Source of the DNA: Candidatus Nomurabacteria bacterium
GTDB lineage: Bacteria; Patescibacteria; Paceibacteria; UBA9973
Direction: 5' to 3'
NCBI GenBank assembly: GCA_026396015.1
Contig: JAPLXP010000003.1
Coordinates: 105,564 to 169,563, forward strand
DNA length: 64,000 bases
In this document: one piece after another, positions 59,693 to 64,000 of the stretch
Position numbering within the stretch: position 1 is the first letter of the stretch
How the letters are laid out: each line of letters starts with the position of its first letter
Notes under the pieces: generated by a model
What the model was told of the DNA's origin: nothing
Database searches by the model: none
What the model saw: the letters and a program-made list of their open reading frames with translations, nothing else
Made by a program: the position numbers and the translations under genes

Positions 59693-60022
59693 ATGGTAGA
59701 ACTCAAAGATTTACAAAAGGAGGTAATGCGAAATAAGGTAGAAAAAGGTTTTAATACCACAGATATGGCTCTGGACTTTTGTCGAGCGCACGAGGAACTT
59801 TCAGAGGCATTTTCTAAATTTAATAAAAATCAAGAAGGTGTCGCCGAAGAACTAGCAGACGTAATGATTTTTATTCTGGGTATGTGCGAAAATCTTGGAT
59901 ATGACCTAGAGGCAGAACTAGTGAGAAAAATTGAAATAAACAAAAATAGAAAATACATAAAAACTAAATCACCAGACGGTAAGGATATATTTATCAGAGA
60001 AAAGACAGATATCGATCCATAA
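59693..60022 (+). CDS. MazG-like nucleotide pyrophosphohydrolase
   Basis: 109 residues, all-alpha NTP-PPase. The metal-binding pattern EELSEAFSKF (about 34-43) and EELADVMIFIL (about 52-62) gives the ExxE...ExxD signature. Such small proteins hydrolyse dNTPs, for example dUTP or dCTP to the monophosphate, which would supply the adjacent deaminase/ThyA route. Substrate is inferred from context. Confidence 0.88.
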   Translation: MVELKDLQKEVMRNKVEKGFNTTDMALDFCRAHEELSEAFSKFNKNQEGVAEELADVMIFILGMCENLGYDLEAELVRKIEINKNRKYIKTKSPDGKDIFIREKTDIDP

Positions 60023-60025
60023 GAA

Positions 60026-60060
60026 ATAAAAACACCCCGACAATTGTCGGGGTGTTTTTA
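60026..60060. terminator. Rho-independent terminator, bidirectional
   Basis: AAAAACACCCCGACA/TGTCGGGGTGTTTTT between convergent MazG-like and folA genes. Confidence 0.93.
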
Positions 60061-60534
60061 TTTCTTTTTGTAAACGGAAAATCTGTATGGTGGGTCATTT
60101 TCAAAATGTTCTTCACTTGATATCCCCCCCCATTCAGTACTCTTTATTTCAGGAAAAAAAGTATCAGCATCAAATTCTTTTTCAACATGAGTCACATACA
60201 ATTTATCTGCAAAGGGTAGAGTTTGTTTGTATACCTCACCTCCACCGATTATGAATACTTCATCTTCATACTTACATGCATCCAATGCTTTGATTAATGA
60301 ATTCACGACTTCAGTACCTTCGTGTGTATATGATGCATCACGAGTGATTATTATGTTGCGGCGATTAGGAAGTGGACGACCTATCGATTCAAAAGTCTTG
60401 CGACCCATGATTATAGTATGACCAGAAGTTATTTCTTTAAAATGCTTAAGGTCATCTGGTATATTCCATAGTAAGGTATTGTCTTTTCCTATAGCATTAT
60501 TTTTTGATATGGCTACGATTATTGATGTGATCAT
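60058..60534 (-). CDS. folA: Dihydrofolate reductase
   Basis: 158 residues; regenerates tetrahydrofolate. AISKNNAIGKDNTLLWNIPDDL (in parts) covers the Met20-type loop and Asp27 equivalent, GRKTFESIGRPLPNR the cofactor region and FIIGGGEVYKQ the NADPH loop. Length equals E. coli DHFR (159). It is 2 nt after thyA on the same strand; the pair is a thyA-folA operon. Confidence 0.96.
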   Translation of the reverse strand: MITSIIVAISKNNAIGKDNTLLWNIPDDLKHFKEITSGHTIIMGRKTFESIGRPLPNRRNIIITRDASYTHEGTEVVNSLIKALDACKYEDEVFIIGGGEVYKQTLPFADKLYVTHVEKEFDADTFFPEIKSTEWGGISSEEHFENDPPYRFSVYKKK

Positions 60535-60536
60535 AA

Positions 60537-61478
60537 TTATACTGCGATTGGTGCACGTATCGCTTCATGTGGATTGTATTCGACCAATTCAAAATCATTA
60601 ATAGTAAAATCTTCAATATTTTTAATCTCTTTATTCAGGATCATTTTTGGCATTGGACGTAGGTCATTTTTTCTAGATAATTGTATGTCTACTTGATCCA
60701 TGTGATTGTTGTATAGATGTACATCTCCTCCAGTCCATACGAATTCTCCAGGTTCTAGTCCTGTGACTTGAGCTATCATCATGATCAATATTGAATAAGA
60801 TGCGATATTGAATGGCACACCTAGGAATGTATCACAACTTCTCTGGTACAGCTGGCAAGAAAGTTTTCCGTTGGATACATAGAATTGAAATAGACAGTGG
60901 CAAGGTGGGAGCCCGGCTTTTGCCATCTCGTCGATATCAGCTACATTCCATGCAGATACTATCATTCTCCTGTCGTTTGGATTTTTCTTTAGCTGCTCGA
61001 TTACGTTTTTTAATTGATCTATATGTCCACCACCAGGTGTGGGCCAGTTGCGCCATTGATATCCATATATCGGTCCGAGGTTTCCGTAATCTTTTGCAAA
61101 ATTTTCATCATTTTTTATTTTTTCAATGAATTCTTTTATTCCGGTATTCCACTCATCACTACATGTAGGGGGGACTTGGATATTGTTTCGGATTAAGTAT
61201 GCCTTGTATGGCCACTCATCCCAAATGTGAACATTGTTTTCTGCGAGGTATTTTAGATTGCTATCTCCTCGTACAAACCATATCAATTCGTGGATTATTG
61301 CTTTGATAGGAACTTTTTTTGTTGTGAGTAATGGGAATCCTTTTGATAAATCAAAGCGCATTTGATGACCAAAGATAGATAGTGTACCAGTACCTGTACG
61401 GTCACCCTTTTGGGATCCCTCATTTTTAATTCTTTCTATTAGATCTAGATATATATTATCTACATGATATTTGTCCAT
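60537..61478 (-). CDS. thyA: Thymidylate synthase ThyA
   Basis: 313 residues; dUMP to dTMP with methylene-THF. RTGTGT loop near residue 28, catalytic Cys in LPPCHCLFQFYV (about 195), RRMIVSAWNVADI and the DVHLYNNHMDQ nucleotide site. About 50 residues longer than E. coli ThyA because of an insertion around 90-140, as in the L. casei type. Start 6 nt after TACAAT (complement of 61485-61490). Confidence 0.97.
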   Translation of the reverse strand: MDKYHVDNIYLDLIERIKNEGSQKGDRTGTGTLSIFGHQMRFDLSKGFPLLTTKKVPIKAIIHELIWFVRGDSNLKYLAENNVHIWDEWPYKAYLIRNNIQVPPTCSDEWNTGIKEFIEKIKNDENFAKDYGNLGPIYGYQWRNWPTPGGGHIDQLKNVIEQLKKNPNDRRMIVSAWNVADIDEMAKAGLPPCHCLFQFYVSNGKLSCQLYQRSCDTFLGVPFNIASYSILIMMIAQVTGLEPGEFVWTGGDVHLYNNHMDQVDIQLSRKNDLRPMPKMILNKEIKNIEDFTINDFELVEYNPHEAIRAPIAV

Positions 61479-61565
61479 GGATATATTGTACGTTTTTTAT
61501 GTATGTAGCACCACTCTTGACGATTTCTTATTTTAGGCGTACATTCAATGTAAATAATACCTACT

Positions 61566-62021
61566 ATGAAAAATAAAATAATTTTTGCCAGTAACTTTTT
61601 GATGCAAATATGCTGGATGATACCACTATTCATAGTGCTATCATATACAAAGAATCAGAATACTTTGCACTCTAAATCAAATGGAGAGTACCGTACCGAT
61701 AGTCTGTATGTGCCACCTTGCGAGCATCCTGCCTATATGGGTGGATGCGAAAATGACACACTACATATTGTATTTTTTAAATCAATGGGTAGAAAAATTT
61801 GCATATCTGTTTTTATTAAAAATGTACAGACAAATTTTCAGCGATTTGTTAAAGATACTTGTTGCCGAGATTCTTTGTTTTATACATTTTTAAATAAAGG
61901 AATAACAAAATACGAATGTGTAAGGCTAGTTCATTCTTTGTATGATTGTAAAGATAGCTTGCTGTCTAAAAAGGTTGTTATCTTTTACAATAAAGATTTT
62001 GTGCAATCGAACTTTTATTAA
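61566..62021 (+). CDS. Hypothetical membrane-anchored Cys-rich protein
   Basis: 151 residues, no family recognised. One N-terminal hydrophobic segment (about 6-26), then an extracytoplasmic part with eight Cys (PPCEHPAYMGGCEND, KDTCCRDS, YECVRL, YDCKDS), suited to disulfides. Weak AATAAT box 7 nt upstream; a TTGACG lies at 61517. Own terminator. Orphan gene. Confidence 0.6.
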   Translation: MKNKIIFASNFLMQICWMIPLFIVLSYTKNQNTLHSKSNGEYRTDSLYVPPCEHPAYMGGCENDTLHIVFFKSMGRKICISVFIKNVQTNFQRFVKDTCCRDSLFYTFLNKGITKYECVRLVHSLYDCKDSLLSKKVVIFYNKDFVQSNFY

Positions 62022-62054
62022 AGCCAATATTTATATTATAAGTATTGGCTTTTG
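62020..62054 (+). terminator. Rho-independent terminator
   Basis: AAAGCCAATA.../...TATTGGCTTT stem followed by T-rich sequence. Confidence 0.8.
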
Positions 62055-62055
62055 C

Positions 62056-62084
62056 TTGACCTAATTAAATTTAAGTGGTAGATT
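62056..62084 (+). promoter_or_regulatory. Promoter of the 258-residue hypothetical gene
   Basis: TTGACC (62056-62061), 17-nt spacer, TAGATT (62079-62084). The leader is about 20 nt, A-rich, without a Shine-Dalgarno site. Confidence 0.6.
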
Positions 62085-62110
62085 AAAAGAAAAATTTAAT
62101 AAATATACAA

Positions 62111-62887
62111 ATGAAGATAGATGAAAAATGCGCACAAACGCTTGTTGATAATTTTTTTAAGTCTTATTTAAATAGATTAAAAGAAGAAGGATTAATCAAT
62201 AGATTTGAAATTATTGTTGTAGGTGATACACCAATCATAATAGTGACCTGTTATTTTGATTACAAAGAAGATCCTTTTAAAAAAAGAACTCCGCGTAATA
62301 TCCGAAAAGAGCTTTATGCCAAGGTGATTCTTTCAACACAGAAAAATTTTGATTTTGATACTAAATATTCTTTTGTGGAGGATGATCCAGGATTTGACTG
62401 GTTTAGATTAAAGGTCATAAAAAAAATTAAGGAAAGGAGCTGCGGAGAATCTGCAGAAAATAGAGCAATATCTTTGATGCAAGAATTAAAATCTGAGGGT
62501 CGCTGTGGAATTGTTCACGTATATAAAAGCGGGGAGTATTCAGATAATAATTTAAAATTGGATGTAATTCTTGTAATTGAAAAGAAAATGCCAAAAGTTT
62601 TTTTTGATGAGAGAAATGAAAGATTTACAATTGGATTTAATGTCAAATCTTCTATAGAAGGCCAGAAAAATCATATTGAAAAAAATAAACATATTCCATC
62701 TCTGTGTTTGGATAAAAATCTAAGCGATGAGGAAATTAAAAAAAATGCAAAAGAGCTTATTATCCATTCTTTGATTTATCTTCATACTAAATTCACTGGA
62801 TCTTTATTGGATAAAATGCCTGAGTATAATTTTTCAGATTCATTGAAATTTATTCTGACAAAGTCCAAACAGAAAATTCATAAATAA
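62111..62887 (+). CDS. Hypothetical protein
   Basis: 258 residues, no family recognised. Soluble, Lys/Glu-rich, no signal peptide. The first half is alpha/beta (EIIVVGDTPIIIVTCYFDY), the second has two hydrophobic strands (LDVILVIEK) and a helical C-terminus. It could be a two-domain protein with an internal repeat, as the strand pattern near residues 30-48 recurs near 140-160, but this is weak. Own promoter and terminator; possible accessory gene. Confidence 0.6.
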   Translation: MKIDEKCAQTLVDNFFKSYLNRLKEEGLINRFEIIVVGDTPIIIVTCYFDYKEDPFKKRTPRNIRKELYAKVILSTQKNFDFDTKYSFVEDDPGFDWFRLKVIKKIKERSCGESAENRAISLMQELKSEGRCGIVHVYKSGEYSDNNLKLDVILVIEKKMPKVFFDERNERFTIGFNVKSSIEGQKNHIEKNKHIPSLCLDKNLSDEEIKKNAKELIIHSLIYLHTKFTGSLLDKMPEYNFSDSLKFILTKSKQKIHK

Positions 62888-62928
62888 ATAAAAAGCCTAT
62901 ATTACACCAAGTAATATAGGCTTTTTTC
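62888..62928 (+). terminator. Rho-independent terminator
   Basis: AAAAAGCCTATATTAC/GTAATATAGGCTTTTTT stem. Confidence 0.92.
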
Positions 62929-62984
62929 TTTATCTGGATGCTGTGATAGAATACCTATATTAATCTCTAATTTTTTTAATCTAT

Positions 62985-64000
62985 ATGGCAATGAAAGACA
63001 AACAGGTAGAAAAACTTATTAAGGCAGAGGACAAGCGTCAGAAGAGTGTTGTTAATTTGATCGCTTCAGAGAACTATGTATCTCGGGATGTCCTCGCAGC
63101 ATTGGGCTCAACTTTGACTAATAAATACGCCGAGGGGTATCCAGGACGCCGATACTATGGTGGTAATGAGATCATAGATAAGGTAGAGCAACTATGTATA
63201 GATCGAGCACTCAAACTTTTTAAATTAAAAAATACAGACTGGCATGTGAATGCACAGCTACTATCTGGATCTCCTGCAAACTTTGCACTTTACTCTGCAC
63301 TCGTACCACTAGGAGAGAAAATCATGGGTATGAAGCTGACATCTGGTGGGCACCTCACACATGGGCACCCACTATCTATGACCGGCAAGCTTTGGAAGCC
63401 TGTGCAATTCGAACTCGGTGGAGAAAGTGAAGTGATAGATTATGATGCATTGATGGAGATAGCAAAGAAAGAAAAGCCGGCGATAATAGTCGCAGGATTC
63501 ACTGCATACCCACGTACTGTGGACTTCAAAAAATTCCGAGAAATCGCAGATGCATGCGGAGCGATACTGCACGTAGACATGTCACATTTTGCGGGGCTCG
63601 TAGCTGGTGGGGCATACCCATCACCATTCCCACACGCTGACTCTGTGATGACTACTACTCATAAATCTCTCCGTGGCCCAAGACAAGCACTCCTCTTTGT
63701 GAAAAAAGATGAAAGAGGTTTTGACAAGAAACTCGACAAGATGGTCATCCCTGGACTCTTTGGTGGTCCGCACGAGAACAATATTGCTGCCGTTGCGATA
63801 GCGTTGAACGAGGCCTCAAAACCAGAATTCAAAAAATATGCAAAGCAAGTAGTAAAGAATGCGCAGACTCTTGCAAAAGAACTCAAAAAACTCGGCTGGC
63901 ATATCATCTCTGGGGGCACAGATTCACATTTGATATTGATGGATACATGGATGGATGGTGCTGGAGTATCCGGTAGTGATGCGAGCAAGAAACTCGAAAA
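62985..64000 (+). CDS. glyA: Serine hydroxymethyltransferase, 3' end cut by the window
   Basis: 338 codons visible, still open at the window end. It converts serine and THF to glycine and methylene-THF, the cofactor used by ThyA. N-terminal NLIASENYVSRDV, substrate loop YPGRRYYGGNE, and the PLP Lys in TTTHKSLRGPR (about 227). The start codon is ATGGCA at 62985; a second ATG is two codons later. The full protein would be about 410-430 residues. Confidence 0.95.
   Translation, partial: MAMKDKQVEKLIKAEDKRQKSVVNLIASENYVSRDVLAALGSTLTNKYAEGYPGRRYYGGNEIIDKVEQLCIDRALKLFKLKNTDWHVNAQLLSGSPANFALYSALVPLGEKIMGMKLTSGGHLTHGHPLSMTGKLWKPVQFELGGESEVIDYDALMEIAKKEKPAIIVAGFTAYPRTVDFKKFREIADACGAILHVDMSHFAGLVAGGAYPSPFPHADSVMTTTHKSLRGPRQALLFVKKDERGFDKKLDKMVIPGLFGGPHENNIAAVAIALNEASKPEFKKYAKQVVKNAQTLAKELKKLGWHIISGGTDSHLILMDTWMDGAGVSGSDASKKLE

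Overview
The window looks like a chromosomal segment of a Candidate Phyla Radiation (Patescibacteria, probably Parcubacteria-type) bacterium. The DNA is AT-rich and the genes are short and tightly packed. Almost no Shine-Dalgarno sites are visible, and many starts sit exactly 6 nt behind a TATAAT-like box, so their mRNAs are probably leaderless. The gene set fits too: a complete type IV pilus locus, GatCA, HEPN, DUF5666 and GH130 proteins, and small membrane proteins, with no amino-acid biosynthesis operons. Assignment to a lineage is an inference from gene content, not from a marker gene.

Layout. 1-6.2 kb: a 63-bp tandem repeat, ZIP metal transporter, secreted Lys-rich protein, recG, a two-component pair, mscL and tRNA-Ser(GCT). 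6.2-12.8 kb: DoxX, malic enzyme, a tRNA-Ser with an odd ACT anticodon preceded by a structured element, an EEP-family nuclease/phosphatase, a HEAGH protein, a nitrilase-family hydrolase, a CACHE-like/PAS sensor and comF. 12.9-28.6 kb: type IV pilus locus (pilM, pilN/O-like, pilB, response regulator, pilT, pilC, pilins, pilD, four pseudopilins), interrupted by a very AT-rich 3.4-kb glycosylation-type island. 28.6-33.2 kb: ligA, gatC, gatA and a membrane HEPN protein. 33.3-34.1 kb: tRNA cluster (fMet, Met, Asp, Thr, Thr). 34.1-40.2 kb: aspartokinase-like protein, prfB, ftsEX, pyrG, LOG-family protein. 40.3-43.9 kb: tRNA-Gln, a transporter remnant, GNAT, queD-like, DoxX, CDF. 43.5-48.1 kb: mannose/GH130 operon. 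48.2-55.4 kb: rRNA/tRNA methyltransferase, an ECF sigma locus with a MacAB-type exporter and three DUF5666-like proteins. 55.5-64 kb: EamA transporter, flavokinase, S9 peptidase, CPBP protease, and a thymidylate set (dCMP deaminase, MazG-like, folA, thyA, glyA).

How the genes work together. The pilus genes plus ComF and ComEB-type dCMP deaminase suggest DNA uptake and salvage. Deaminase, ThyA, DHFR and SHMT close the dTMP/folate cycle. PMM, a PMI-type cupin and GH130 enzymes form a mannose-phosphate module. ECF sigma, a membrane partner and MacAB look like an envelope-stress export unit.

The most unusual content is non-coding. (1) Two elements next to tRNA-Asp and tRNA-Gln (33718-33835, 40387-40521) are each closed by the acceptor stem and T-stem of the neighbouring tRNA, and share a 9-bp hairpin with a CTRC loop and a CTTTTCC/GGAAAAG stem. 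A related element precedes tRNA-Ser(ACT). (2) A different element with two exact 16-nt core blocks and locus-specific complementary arms lies in-frame inside the LigA zinc finger and again between two ABC-transporter genes. (3) No TGA stop codon was seen in about 70 genes although release factor 2 is encoded.
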